Shown: in pieces, positions 42,820-52,580 of the stretch
Layout: the number at the start of each line of letters is the position of its first letter
Position numbering within the stretch: the stretch's first letter is position 1
Assembly (NCBI GenBank): GCA_949283655.1
Contig: CASDTH010000042.1
Span: 1 to 64,000, forward strand
Direction of reading: 5' to 3'
Length of the DNA stretch: 64,000 nt
Source of the DNA: an uncultured bacterium
GTDB lineage: Bacteria > Bacillota > Clostridia > Oscillospirales > Acutalibacteraceae
Translations under genes and position numbers: made by a program
Notes under the pieces: generated by a model
Database searches by the model: none
What the model was told of the DNA's origin: nothing
The model's input: only the letters and a program-made list of their open reading frames with translations

Positions 42820-44105
42820 GCGCCGGCCTCCTCTCCCATCAAGAGATAAATCGTATCCAGCGTGACCTTTTGCGCTGCGGCTACAGCCTGCTCACGCGTC
42901 ACCTTCCGGATGCCCTGCGCGAGCTCTTCCGGCGCTGCGGGCTCCTCCTCCATCAGGCGGAAGGCATACCAATCATCCAGCTCTTCCGGTGTGCCGCCGA
43001 CACGTTCATAATCATCTGCCAGGCTCTTGACGGATGCATCAAAGTCATCCTGCGTAAAATCCCCTATGCGCACAGCGTCCAGTTGGCGGCCGATCTCTGC
43101 AATCGCACGCTCTGCGTTTTCAAACTCCACGCCGCTCTGCACCATCATCACGCCCTTCTGGCGGAATAACCGGGCGGAGCAGTAGTAGCACAGGCTCAGC
43201 TTCTCCCTTACATTCTGGAAGAGCAGCGACTGCGGGCTCCCGCCGAGAACATTCACCATCACGCTGACGGCGGAGAGGTCCTCCGGCAATGTTTCATAAC
43301 CCATCCGGTAGCCCAGCACCAGCTTGCCCTGCTGGATGGGCAGCCGCTCCACCACCCGGCGAGCGCTTTCGGCACGTGGGATGATCTGCGTTTGCAGCGC
43401 GCCCTGCGTAAACGCCGCACGGTCGATCTGCGCAAGCTCGCTGCGCAGTAGCTGCTCCAGCGCTTTTCCATCAGAATCGCCAACAAAATTAAATTGGATC
43501 TGCCCGCTCGCCAGCAATGCCCGCCAGGCCTGATACAATACCTGCGGCGTCAGGCTTTCCACCTGCTCTGGCGCGCCGTAACGGCTCACCCCATAGGCCT
43601 CGCCCTCGCACATGACCGCCTCACATCGCCTGAGCGCGTAAATGCGCTTATCGTTGCGCTCGTTTTCAATGCGCTCCAGCAGCAGCCGCTTCTCCCGCTC
43701 CACATCCGGCGCGGCAAAAGCCTCGCCCTCCAAATGCGGGTGAAACAGCAACTCGCACAGTAGCCCGGCACAGCCGCTGACCACGCCCTCCTCATCAAAG
43801 GCAAAGCGGTCGGCAATGCAGGTCAGGCTCAGGCGCAACACCTGCGCCTCGCCCACCTTTTCCACTCCGGCGGAGATGCGTGCGCCGTACGCCTCGGCCA
43901 GCTTTTGATTCATCGTAGAGAAATCCGGATATTTTGCGCAGCAGCGATGCAGCAAAAAGGGCAGCATTGCATTGGCGGCCGCTGTCTGTGCCCGCAGCGG
44001 AACCGCAGCCGAAACGGAAATGCGGCAGGTTTTAAACTGCTCCGTGCGCACTGTGCACAGGCGCACACCAGGCGCAAGAGCGGTAAGCACAACAGGTTCG
44101 CTCAT
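42816..44105 (-). CDS. M16 peptidase homologue (YmfF-like), non-catalytic partner
   Basis: A 429-residue M16-fold protein. At the position of the zinc motif it reads LLHRCCAKYPDF rather than HxxEH, so it should not bind catalytic zinc. Such inactive halves form a heterodimer with the active partner, encoded directly downstream with a 4-base overlap (ATGA). The C-terminal M16 domain segments (QQGKLVLGYRMGYE, LFQNVREKLSLCYY) are intact. The ATG at 44105 follows AAAGGATG; an earlier in-frame start at 44129 lacks a site. Confidence 0.87.
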   Translation of the reverse strand: MSEPVVLTALAPGVRLCTVRTEQFKTCRISVSAAVPLRAQTAAANAMLPFLLHRCCAKYPDFSTMNQKLAEAYGARISAGVEKVGEAQVLRLSLTCIADRFAFDEEGVVSGCAGLLCELLFHPHLEGEAFAAPDVEREKRLLLERIENERNDKRIYALRRCEAVMCEGEAYGVSRYGAPEQVESLTPQVLYQAWRALLASGQIQFNFVGDSDGKALEQLLRSELAQIDRAAFTQGALQTQIIPRAESARRVVERLPIQQGKLVLGYRMGYETLPEDLSAVSVMVNVLGGSPQSLLFQNVREKLSLCYYCSARLFRQKGVMMVQSGVEFENAERAIAEIGRQLDAVRIGDFTQDDFDASVKSLADDYERVGGTPEELDDWYAFRLMEEEPAAPEELAQGIRKVTREQAVAAAQKVTLDTIYLLMGEEAGA

Positions 44106-44226
44106 CTGATTCATCCTTTCGGAAGCCAAATTTTAGATTGTGAAAATTAAATTTTGGATTTTGCGAATTGCAGCCTACAAGACCGCAGTTATTATACCAT
44201 CTCTATTCTCTTCCGTCAAAGTGGTT

Positions 44227-47200
44227 CTAGGCGGTGCCTATGCCGAAAGCAAGACGATGCTCACAGCCATCCGGCACAAAGACTTCCGCCGGTATTCCAT
44301 CCACGGTAAGGCCCGGCTGCGCGGTATCCGATACGGTCAATGCAATCACAGCCCCGTCCATTGTCAACGTTGCGCTGTAACCATGCCAATGGGACGGCAG
44401 ATGCGGTTCCAGTCGAAGTGCTCCCTCCCGCAGCCGGATGCCGAGCAGCTCCTCTACCACTGTGCGGTAATGCCAGCCTGCCGCGCCCGTATACAGGCTC
44501 CAGCCGCCGCGTCCCTCGATCCCCTTCGCTGTGGATATATCGCCCGCCAGCGCATAAGGCTCCCGGAGGTATCGGTTGGCAATGCTCTCCTGCGTGCATT
44601 TCTCCGCAGGGTTCAAAAGGCGGAGCAGCGCATAGCCCTCGTCAATACGCCCCTCCCGCAGCAGCGCCATGCAGAGCCACACCGCTGCATGCGTATATTG
44701 CCCGCCGTTTTCCCGTATGCCTGCCGGATAAGCGGCAACATAGCCTGGCAGCGGGCCCTTCCCTGCAAACGGTGGGGTAAAAAGCCGGATGACACCGTGC
44801 TCCCAATCCACCAGGCGCTCCACAGCACTATCCAGCGCAAGCCGGCGGCGCTCTTCATCCGGCATTCCGCACAGTGTGGCGAAGGATTGCGGCAGGCTGT
44901 CGATCTCGCAGGCAATGGCGCCTCTCGCCCCCATTGCAGCGCCGTCATCATAAAATGCACGCCGGTACCAACGCCCATCCCACGCGGATGCATCCACGGC
45001 GGCACGTAGGGCCTGCGCGCGCGCTGCAAAGCGTTCCTGTGATGTGACATCCTCCATCCTCCGGCACAATGGCTGCATATTCTCCAGCGTGAGGGCCATG
45101 AACTGCGCAAGCCAAACGCTTTCGCCTCTGCCCAGCACGCCTACGCGGTTAAAGCCGTCGTTCCAATCTCCTCCCCCGATCAAGGGAAGGCCGTGCGCGC
45201 CAAAGCGCGCCGCATGCTCTATCGCACGCAGGCAGTGCTCATAAAGAGATGCCCGCTCGCTGGATGCTTTGGGTGCAAAATAGCGCTCCTGCTCCCCTTC
45301 CCGCAGCGGCTCGCCCTCCAGGTAAGGGATCTGCAAGTGTAAAAGGGAGCTGTCGCCCGTCTGATTCACATATTCGGCTGCCGCGTATGGTAGCCAGAGC
45401 AGGTCGTCACTGTAGCGTGTGCGTACGCCGTGCAGTCCATCTCTGCCAGGGAGGCGGTGCCACCAGTGCAACACATCCCCCTCTGGGAACTGGCATGCCG
45501 CCGCCCGCAAAATGTGTGTGCGCACCAACTGCGGTTTCAGCAAAATCATAGAGCAGACATCCTGCAGCTGATCTCGAAAGCCCCATGCCCCGCCGCACTG
45601 GTAGAAGGCAGTGCGGCCATAAATCCGGCTGTTTAAAATCTGTGCGGGCAAGAAGGATGAAACCATATGATTGAGCGCCTTATCCGGCGTGTCAATCATA
45701 AGCGAGCTCTGCGGCCTTTGCCGGGGAGCAAGACGCACAAGCGCATGCGCCGCCTTCTCCTGCGCGGCAAAGGAGAGCACAAAACGCACCCGCTCCGTGC
45801 GTTTTGGCGGTAGGCGCAGCCTGCGCCCGACCGCAGCACAGGGGTCGTCCAGCGGCAGCATCCGCCCCGCCTCCCATTTGCCGCGCCAGAAATCCGCCCG
45901 GCCGCAGCAGAAAAAAGCCTCCGGCGTATCTCCGCAGCTCAGTGCCATATAACCGGGCACAGCCGTATTCCACGGGGAATGCAGGATTAGCGTTCCCTCC
46001 TGCCAGCGAGATTTGAGAAAGCGCGCATTTTGCCGGTCCACTCCGAGCACCGGCTCTGTATAGTAGACAAGCTCCATGTCAAGCGCCTCCGTTCCATTGT
46101 TGCAGAGCTCCACATCGCAATATTTCAGCATACCGGTTTCCGGTACGGTCACAGTGACGCAGGTTTCCAGCTTATCGGCGCGGCCCTGCCACCGAGCCGC
46201 TTTACAGGAAAATTCCGCCTGTGCCCCCTGCGCCAGGTCATAAACTGCATTTTTTATGCGTAACAGCAGCAATTCGCCTCGATTGCCAGTGCAGGTGTCG
46301 TTAAACCACGGGGTCAGCTTATTCTCCCGCGCATTGACTGCCCAGGTGCATCCAAGTGCTCCGGCCTCCACCAGCGTGCCAAAATTCGGGTTGGCAAGCA
46401 CATGGCACCAGGGTACATCGGGCTTCTCTACCGTTACAAATGCCCCGCCCTCTGTAAAGCCGCCGTGTTGGACACAATGATCCAACGTTACCCGCCGCTG
46501 CACCGGCAAAACCGGGCGCACCGCCAGAGGGGAAAATGGCAAGCTGGGCAATTCCATCCGCTCTGCCGCAGGCGGCGCTATATAACGCGCCGCCGTCTGC
46601 AAGGCCAGCACATCCCGCGCGCTGTGCATTTGCAGGTCTACCGCGTGGATGCCGCCGGGTACACCAAGGCTTTCTGCGCAGTTTTCACGCAACAGCGCCG
46701 CCCTGATCGCCTCCAGAACTGGCTTTCCGTAGGCGCCCCCCTCCCGGTAGCCAATGGCAACATCCGTCGGAATGCCGCTGCGGCGCAGTTTCCGGTTCAA
46801 CCGAATAAAGGGCAATGCCCGCGCCACATCCTCTGCGTTTTGCACCTGAATATATAAAATCGGGTAGTCACCGGAGATGCCAAGGCTCCAAAGCGATTGT
46901 ACACCTGCCTCGTTTTCCTGTGCGGCGGCCAGATATTCATTTGTTTCCCGTGGAGGGTAAAACAGCTGCGGTAAAATCTGCGCTGCCAGGATGCCATCCA
47001 GGCTGCTCTCATAGAAGGGAGTAGGCGCGCCAGCTGTAATTTTGCCCTCACGCCGGGAGCGCAGCAGCCTGTCCACCGCCTCCGCCCGTGTGGAAGCGGC
47101 CGTCAAAATCAGCGTCACATGGCGCTGTGCGCGCGGCTCGATCTCCAGCGTTATGGCGAAAGCGCACACCGGATCGCCTACCCCGCGGTTATCTTCAAGC

Positions 47201-50200
47201 TCTAACGGTGCGTTGCGCAGGGTAAAGACGCCACCCGGAAAATGGAGCAAATTCTCCCGTGCGCCCTCGTAATGAAACGGCACATCCTCCAGCAAGCCTG
47301 CTGCCAAGCACATCGGCTCACCCTCTCCGCGGGACCTGCGGGTAAAAAGCTGGAGGTGGTTGCCCGCGTCATAGTCATGCTCCAAAAACAATTTAGAAAA
47401 TGCCGGATGCGCCTGCGCCTCCCGTGCGGGCGCGAGGCAGGGCTCCAGATAGAGCAGCAGGGAAACGCGCCGCCGATCCCTGCCTAAATTTTTAACGGTA
47501 TATCTCCTGTGCTCACAGGGTAGGCGCGGGTGCACCTGAATCAGCGTCTCTGCCGCCAACGTTTTGGCGCGCGCCGTCAAAACCGCCTGCGTGTGCGAAA
47601 ACTGCGCGCCAAATTCTGCCCTGCTGCGGTAATCCAGCGCCCGGCAAAGCGGCAGCGTTTCCTCCCCCGCGCGCACAACGGCAAAAATACCCGCCGGCCG
47701 GCGCAGCAGATCACCGCTTCTCCAGGTGATATCCGATTCCCGGTAAAGCGACAGCGAAGTGCCGCAATCGCTGACTGCCACGCTCCACTCCCCATTGGTC
47801 AGCAAATGCATCTCCGGCTGCACAGGGTTGGGCGAGCCAAGCTCCCGCACGGCCGGTGTGACACGCTGGGCGCGCTGCGGAGTTTCGCGCAGCTCCACAT
47901 CCCGAAACACGGCGGCTCCCGTTGGAATCTTCTCCTCCAACAGGCTGCGCGCCGCAGCCATACGGTCATCCCGCATAAAACGGTTTTGCATCACAAATCC
48001 CTTGAGCGCGTTACACAGGGAGAGCAGGCTCATCCCTACATGGTGCGCCATATAGCTACGCACTACAGCGTACTCCTGCCCATCCACCCGCTCGGGGCTG
48101 AAATCTGCAGCCTCATAAAAGCCGCAACGGCCGGTCATCTGCATCTGTTCGAGCTCGTCAAAATTTTTCAATGCCGCCTCTGGTTCAAAAGGCAAAAGCA
48201 AAAAGGTAGAGTAGGGAGAAATCACTAGATCATCGTTTAAACCGCGCTTGAGGCCCAGCTTCTGCACGCCATGCGCCTTGTACTGATAATTCAACTGTGG
48301 ATCAAAGGCATAAAACCCGCTCTCAGAGACGCCCCACGGAATATCTCTGCCACGCACCCTGCGCTTCTGGCAATAGGAGCAAAAGCGCATTGCCTCCTTG
48401 CCCAGCGTGCCGTCATATAGCGGCAGCAGCAGATGAGGCATATAATATTCAAACATCGTGCCCGTCCAGGAGACTGGCCCTGTATACCGCCCCTCCCGGG
48501 CAAGCATCCGGCCCAGCGCACCCCAATGCCGCTTTGGCGCCTGCCTGCTGCCAATGGCATAGTAGCTCATCATGCGCGCCTCGCTCATAAGCAGATCGTA
48601 ATAGGAGCTGGTGAGCTTCCCTTCTTGCGCGTCAAAGCCTATGTGGAACAGCTTTCGGCGTGGATTATAAAGCGGAGTGAGATCGCCTGCCTCCAGCAGC
48701 TTCGTCACACGGCCCGCCTGATCCGCCAGCGCGGGATATTCTGCGGCGTATTCCAGCAAGCCCTGCCGCAGCGCCGTCAGGCAGCAGAAGAAATTGCCGC
48801 TATCCACTGTGGAGACATAGCGCGGTTCCAGCACTCGGAGGGTGATCGTGTCATACCAGTTATAAAGGTTACCGTGCCATTTTTCCAGTTTTTCAACGCT
48901 GGTCAGCATGCGGTCCACCCGGTCGCATAGGGTTGCGCTGTCGAGAAATGAAAAATCCCGCGCGGCAAGCGTGCAGAGCAGCGCAAGGCCAATATTTGTC
49001 GGGGAGGTCCGGTGCGCTACACGGTGAACTGGCGTCTCCTGCACATTATCCGGCGGGAGATCGTGATCTTGCGCGCCGCAGAACTCTTCAAAGTAGCGCC
49101 AGGCCGCTGCGGCATAGGAGGTCAGGCGGTCGCGTTGGCTCCAACTGAGCTCCTTTGTGCGCTGTGCGCCACGCCGCGCGGAGAACACAGCAAACGGATA
49201 ATTGCAGGCAAACAGCAGCCCACAAAGCCACAAGCCGCCCCGCCCGAGCAAAATGAAAAGTGCGCCAATCAGGAGGCTTGGCAAATACCGTTTCAACAGC
49301 GCTGCCGGGCGCTGGGCCACATCACTCTGCGCCGCTGTAACCCACTCCAGCATTTTTTTATGGCTGACAAAACGCCGCCACAACGCTCTAAGGATCGCAT
49401 CCAGGCACACAAAAGCCGTCTGTGCCAGCATCACCACATTTACAAGCGCACGCATCAGGTTGCTCATTGCCACAGGCGTCACTTTTGAATAATACAGCCT
49501 GGAAAACATCGCCGGCCCGCCAGATAACACAGCGCGCCACACGCCATAGAGGCTGCCTGCCGCCGCACTCAGCACACCACCCAACAGCAGCGTAAGCCGT
49601 GCAGGCTCCGGTGCAAAAAGCGCCGCAATCAGGCAGAAAAGGGATACCACCGGGGTCAGGGAACGGCGCAGGTTATCAAACAGCTGCCAGCGTGTGAGCG
49701 GGCCAAGCGTCCCCTTCTGATGCTTCTTTCTCCGGCTGAATAGGAAGGGGAGGTTTTGCCAATCCCCACGCACCCAGCGATGCATCCGGTCGAGAAAAGC
49801 TCCTTCCCTCCCCGGAAAGCCGTCCGCTACCTGCACATCACTGACAAAGCATGCGCGCAGAAAGCCCCCTTCCAGAATATCATGGCTCAAAACACTCTCT
49901 GGAAGAAAGCGATCCGGCATCACCCGGCAAAACGCTTCCACATCGATTAATCCCTTGCCTGAGAAGATGCTTCGCCCAAACAGATCCTGATACCGCTCCG
50001 GCGATGCCGTATCATAGGCCACAAGGCCGCCCGCATCCGCCATCACGCGGGAAAATCCTGTTGCGCCTGCGCAGGCGAGCTCGGTTTCTACCCGTGGGAC
50101 AAATATGCCATAGCCCTTTGTGACGATCCTCCTCTCCGGATCTACTACCGCCTGATTCAGCGGATGCAGAGCCGCCGCCACCAGCTCAGACGCCGCATCA

Positions 50201-51543
50201 AGCGGGAGGACGGTATCTGCATCCAGCGCAAGAATATACCTCATCCCTCGCAGCGCTTTTGTATCTCCAAAAATTTCCTGGAACCGAATATCTTCCCCAT
50301 TCAAATAGCGCGCCAGCGATTCGACCGCCCCGCGCTTGCGCTCCGCCCCTGTATACTCCCCCTGTGTGCGGGAATAGGCGCGCTCCCGCACGATCAGCAC
50401 AAATCCGCCGCCATGCCTGCGATTGAGCTGCTCAATCTCTCGTCTGCTCGCAGCCAAATCGGATTGATCCTGCGGCATAACAGGCGACTGCGCACCCTTG
50501 AGATCAGCAAGCACGCAAATCTTCACACATCCGCGGCCATTAGAGCGCCAGAGTTGCTCCAGATGGCGCCCCAGCTTACGCGCCTGCGCCGCGCCCGGCA
50601 GCAGGGTAGAAACGGCGATCACCGTGGAACCCTCCTCCGGGATAACACCCTCCAGCTGCATCTTTGGCGTCCGGCTTGCCGGTATGCCATACAAAAAAGC
50701 CGATTCGATCGGATAGCGAAGAGTTTCCCATAATGGAAAATATAGCAGCGGCAGCAAATACCATGTGTTCAAAAGCAGCGCTGTACAGGCTGCTACGAGA
50801 AGTGGAAAAAACGCCTCCATAAACAGCGCCGTTTTTCCTCGTCTCTGGTAAGATACCCTAGGCGGAAGCCAGGCGCCCACGTGGCGATGAGGAAGGCCCT
50901 CCGCCTTTTTCGCTTGGCGCAGCGCGTCCCCGGCTGCTTCCCGCTCGGTGATTTCTTTGCTATGAGCAGCTTGCGCCGCCAAACGGCGGTAAGAAAACCG
51001 AGTGCTCTCATCCATCCGAGGATAAATACCCGCCGGATCCTCTGCTAACATCGCTTCCACCGGGCTTAGCCGCTCCAGCAGCGCGTCAAAATCCCAGTCC
51101 TGAATTGCGCGCAGCGTCAAAACCGCCGTGCGCAGCAGCTGTGCCGCCGTATCCCCCGCCCTTTCGCAGCCCTCCCGCGCGCAATGCAGCAGGGCGCCGC
51201 GCAAAAATGCGGGTACCAGCTCTATTTCACAGCCGCACAGCCCCTCAGGGAGCAACAGCTCCGCCAGGCGCTGCGCCGAAAGCGTATCGTTCTCCCGCAC
51301 CGCGCGCAGGCAAAGCGTGTGAATCCGTACGTTTCCATCCGCATCAATCGGGAGAGCAGGCGAATCCCTCCACTGCGCCAGCACGCTCCGCCCCTCTCTC
51401 TCCAGCAGATAAAAATTATCGCACAGCCATTCCCCCGCAGTCGTATTATCATGCGTGCGCAGCGCTTTTGTGTAGGCCTTGCGCAGTCGTTTCAAATCGC
51501 TTCTCAGCTGTTTTTGAGGGGTCTTGATCCTCGCGCGCTGCAT
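44227..51543 (-). CDS. Cyclic beta-1,2-glucan synthase-like giant enzyme (GT84-GH94)
   Basis: A 2,438-residue membrane enzyme. An N-terminal soluble region (1-240) leads into membrane helices (about 250-285), a GT84 glycosyltransferase domain with DADTVLPLD (near 445) and RMHRWVRGDWQNL (near 590), and more membrane helices (about 620-800). A glycoamylase-like domain (STVDSGNFF near 915) and GH94 phosphorylase-type modules follow, with the catalytic GGDWNDGFNRVG near 2130. This order matches NdvB/Cgs enzymes, which make, cyclise and trim beta-1,2-glucans. At 2,438 residues it is shorter than Rhizobium/Brucella Cgs (about 2,800). The start is ATG 51543 or TTG 51558. Product and cyclisation are inferred. 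Confidence 0.88.
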   Translation of the reverse strand: MQRARIKTPQKQLRSDLKRLRKAYTKALRTHDNTTAGEWLCDNFYLLEREGRSVLAQWRDSPALPIDADGNVRIHTLCLRAVRENDTLSAQRLAELLLPEGLCGCEIELVPAFLRGALLHCAREGCERAGDTAAQLLRTAVLTLRAIQDWDFDALLERLSPVEAMLAEDPAGIYPRMDESTRFSYRRLAAQAAHSKEITEREAAGDALRQAKKAEGLPHRHVGAWLPPRVSYQRRGKTALFMEAFFPLLVAACTALLLNTWYLLPLLYFPLWETLRYPIESAFLYGIPASRTPKMQLEGVIPEEGSTVIAVSTLLPGAAQARKLGRHLEQLWRSNGRGCVKICVLADLKGAQSPVMPQDQSDLAASRREIEQLNRRHGGGFVLIVRERAYSRTQGEYTGAERKRGAVESLARYLNGEDIRFQEIFGDTKALRGMRYILALDADTVLPLDAASELVAAALHPLNQAVVDPERRIVTKGYGIFVPRVETELACAGATGFSRVMADAGGLVAYDTASPERYQDLFGRSIFSGKGLIDVEAFCRVMPDRFLPESVLSHDILEGGFLRACFVSDVQVADGFPGREGAFLDRMHRWVRGDWQNLPFLFSRRKKHQKGTLGPLTRWQLFDNLRRSLTPVVSLFCLIAALFAPEPARLTLLLGGVLSAAAGSLYGVWRAVLSGGPAMFSRLYYSKVTPVAMSNLMRALVNVVMLAQTAFVCLDAILRALWRRFVSHKKMLEWVTAAQSDVAQRPAALLKRYLPSLLIGALFILLGRGGLWLCGLLFACNYPFAVFSARRGAQRTKELSWSQRDRLTSYAAAAWRYFEEFCGAQDHDLPPDNVQETPVHRVAHRTSPTNIGLALLCTLAARDFSFLDSATLCDRVDRMLTSVEKLEKWHGNLYNWYDTITLRVLEPRYVSTVDSGNFFCCLTALRQGLLEYAAEYPALADQAGRVTKLLEAGDLTPLYNPRRKLFHIGFDAQEGKLTSSYYDLLMSEARMMSYYAIGSRQAPKRHWGALGRMLAREGRYTGPVSWTGTMFEYYMPHLLLPLYDGTLGKEAMRFCSYCQKRRVRGRDIPWGVSESGFYAFDPQLNYQYKAHGVQKLGLKRGLNDDLVISPYSTFLLLPFEPEAALKNFDELEQMQMTGRCGFYEAADFSPERVDGQEYAVVRSYMAHHVGMSLLSLCNALKGFVMQNRFMRDDRMAAARSLLEEKIPTGAAVFRDVELRETPQRAQRVTPAVRELGSPNPVQPEMHLLTNGEWSVAVSDCGTSLSLYRESDITWRSGDLLRRPAGIFAVVRAGEETLPLCRALDYRSRAEFGAQFSHTQAVLTARAKTLAAETLIQVHPRLPCEHRRYTVKNLGRDRRRVSLLLYLEPCLAPAREAQAHPAFSKLFLEHDYDAGNHLQLFTRRSRGEGEPMCLAAGLLEDVPFHYEGARENLLHFPGGVFTLRNAPLELEDNRGVGDPVCAFAITLEIEPRAQRHVTLILTAASTRAEAVDRLLRSRREGKITAGAPTPFYESSLDGILAAQILPQLFYPPRETNEYLAAAQENEAGVQSLWSLGISGDYPILYIQVQNAEDVARALPFIRLNRKLRRSGIPTDVAIGYREGGAYGKPVLEAIRAALLRENCAESLGVPGGIHAVDLQMHSARDVLALQTAARYIAPPAAERMELPSLPFSPLAVRPVLPVQRRVTLDHCVQHGGFTEGGAFVTVEKPDVPWCHVLANPNFGTLVEAGALGCTWAVNARENKLTPWFNDTCTGNRGELLLLRIKNAVYDLAQGAQAEFSCKAARWQGRADKLETCVTVTVPETGMLKYCDVELCNNGTEALDMELVYYTEPVLGVDRQNARFLKSRWQEGTLILHSPWNTAVPGYMALSCGDTPEAFFCCGRADFWRGKWEAGRMLPLDDPCAAVGRRLRLPPKRTERVRFVLSFAAQEKAAHALVRLAPRQRPQSSLMIDTPDKALNHMVSSFLPAQILNSRIYGRTAFYQCGGAWGFRDQLQDVCSMILLKPQLVRTHILRAAACQFPEGDVLHWWHRLPGRDGLHGVRTRYSDDLLWLPYAAAEYVNQTGDSSLLHLQIPYLEGEPLREGEQERYFAPKASSERASLYEHCLRAIEHAARFGAHGLPLIGGGDWNDGFNRVGVLGRGESVWLAQFMALTLENMQPLCRRMEDVTSQERFAARAQALRAAVDASAWDGRWYRRAFYDDGAAMGARGAIACEIDSLPQSFATLCGMPDEERRRLALDSAVERLVDWEHGVIRLFTPPFAGKGPLPGYVAAYPAGIRENGGQYTHAAVWLCMALLREGRIDEGYALLRLLNPAEKCTQESIANRYLREPYALAGDISTAKGIEGRGGWSLYTGAAGWHYRTVVEELLGIRLREGALRLEPHLPSHWHGYSATLTMDGAVIALTVSDTAQPGLTVDGIPAEVFVPDGCEHRLAFGIGTA

Positions 51544-51726
51544 CGTATCCCGTTTCAACCAAATCCCGCCCTTTGCCAGGCCTCTGTATTCGCCTGAAAA
51601 TTTACACTCTATTTTTCCCGAAAGTGGCCGGATTACACGCAGGCGGACTTAGCCTTCTGCCGCCGTGCCACACCAATAAAGTAGCCCAATTGATACATTT
51701 TCCCTGTAAAAATTGCTCTTTAAAAA

Positions 51727-51755
51727 TTGAATTTTGGTTCTTTTTATGGTATGAT
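51727..51755 (+). promoter_or_regulatory. Promoter of the zinc-ribbon membrane protein
   Basis: TTGAAT (51727-51732) and TATGAT (51750-51755), 17-base spacer, with an additional TG extension before the -10. Confidence 0.82.
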
Positions 51756-51809
51756 AGAGAAAATGGAGTTTATTCTCTACGTTTATATAGAGGAAGGAGG
51801 TATATCCAC

Positions 51810-52262
51810 ATGTATTGTAGAAACTGCGGCGCTGCCCTGGTGGAAGATGCCGTTGTCTGCTCCCAGTGCGGCACCCCCGTTGCTCCGCCTCCAGGCGCGC
51901 AGGCCCATCGGGAGCGGCCGTCTGATCCCGGCTTTTATAACGCGTCCCGCCAGCAGCCCTATTACAACCCGTATCCGCAGCAGGAGGATCGCCCAAGCGC
52001 CGGGTTTAACGCGTTGGCGTTTTTCTTCCCCCTGGTCGGGTTAATCCTGTTCCTTGTCTGGAAGGATCAAAAGCCCCGCTGTGCGCACAACATCGGCAAG
52101 TGGGCTCTCATCGGTGTTATAACCGGTATCGTGCTGACAATTCTTCTAATTGTGCTCTCTATTTTTCTTTTTGTAATGATTCCTGAGCCCCCGATTTATG
52201 ATAGCTATGAATACTATGATTATGGCTACAACCTGGTGATAACGCTTATGCAGCTAATTTGA
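51810..52262 (+). CDS. Zinc-ribbon membrane protein
   Basis: A 150-residue protein. Its N-terminus is a zinc ribbon (CRNCG at 3-7, CSQCG at 17-21). A Pro/Tyr/Gln-rich linker follows (about 25-62), then two hydrophobic helices (about 67-85 and 98-120) and a Tyr-rich outside tail. The ATG at 51810 follows GAAGGAGG at good spacing; the open frame further upstream lies across the promoter. This architecture is common in Firmicutes (zinc_ribbon_2 plus DUF-type membrane part) with no known function. The 318 bases after it hold only a small CCTGTT/AACAGG hairpin and the proS promoter. Confidence 0.8.
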   Translation: MYCRNCGAALVEDAVVCSQCGTPVAPPPGAQAHRERPSDPGFYNASRQQPYYNPYPQQEDRPSAGFNALAFFFPLVGLILFLVWKDQKPRCAHNIGKWALIGVITGIVLTILLIVLSIFLFVMIPEPPIYDSYEYYDYGYNLVITLMQLI

Positions 52263-52500
52263 CACTGACCTGTTCAAAACAGGATCGGTGCAAAAAGCAG
52301 CCTTCTAAAATAAACCGCCCCTGCCACAGCAGCATGGAGCCGCCCCAGAAAAAGGCCTCCCCGTGTTACTGCGGCAGGGATTCTTTTGTATTTTACTCCA
52401 ATTTTCCACGCGTCTGATACAACGCTGGCAGCCATATGCCAGGGGGGGCTTTGCATCATATTATGCGCTGTGTGCGCCCTCCGCCCATTCCGAAAAAAGC

Positions 52501-52529
52501 TTGAAAATTTTGCCGGGGATTACTATAAT
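52501..52529 (+). promoter_or_regulatory. Promoter of proS
   Basis: TTGAAA (52501-52506) and TATAAT (52524-52529), 17-base spacer: a near-consensus promoter, 50 bases before the start codon, leaving no room for a T-box leader. Confidence 0.85.
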
Positions 52530-52562
52530 AATTTTCATGAGTAACTTCAGTAAAATCCCCGG
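52513..52562. repeat. Inverted repeat flanking the proS -10 box
   Basis: CCGGGGATT (52513-52521, inside the promoter spacer) and AATCCCCGG (52554-52562, in the leader) are perfect 9-base inverted arms around the -10 box and transcript start. It could be an operator; it cannot be an mRNA hairpin because the first arm is not transcribed from this promoter. Confidence 0.55.
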
Positions 52563-52580
52563 AAAGGCGGTTTTAGGCAA

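Noticed and set aside
44140..45009. Plus-strand open frames opposite the giant glucan synthase-like gene
   Set aside because: They are antisense to GH94 motifs and have no supporting start signals.
52263..52580. T-box riboswitch upstream of proS
   Set aside because: The near-consensus promoter is only about 50 bases from the start codon, leaving no room for a T-box, and no T-box core sequence was seen.
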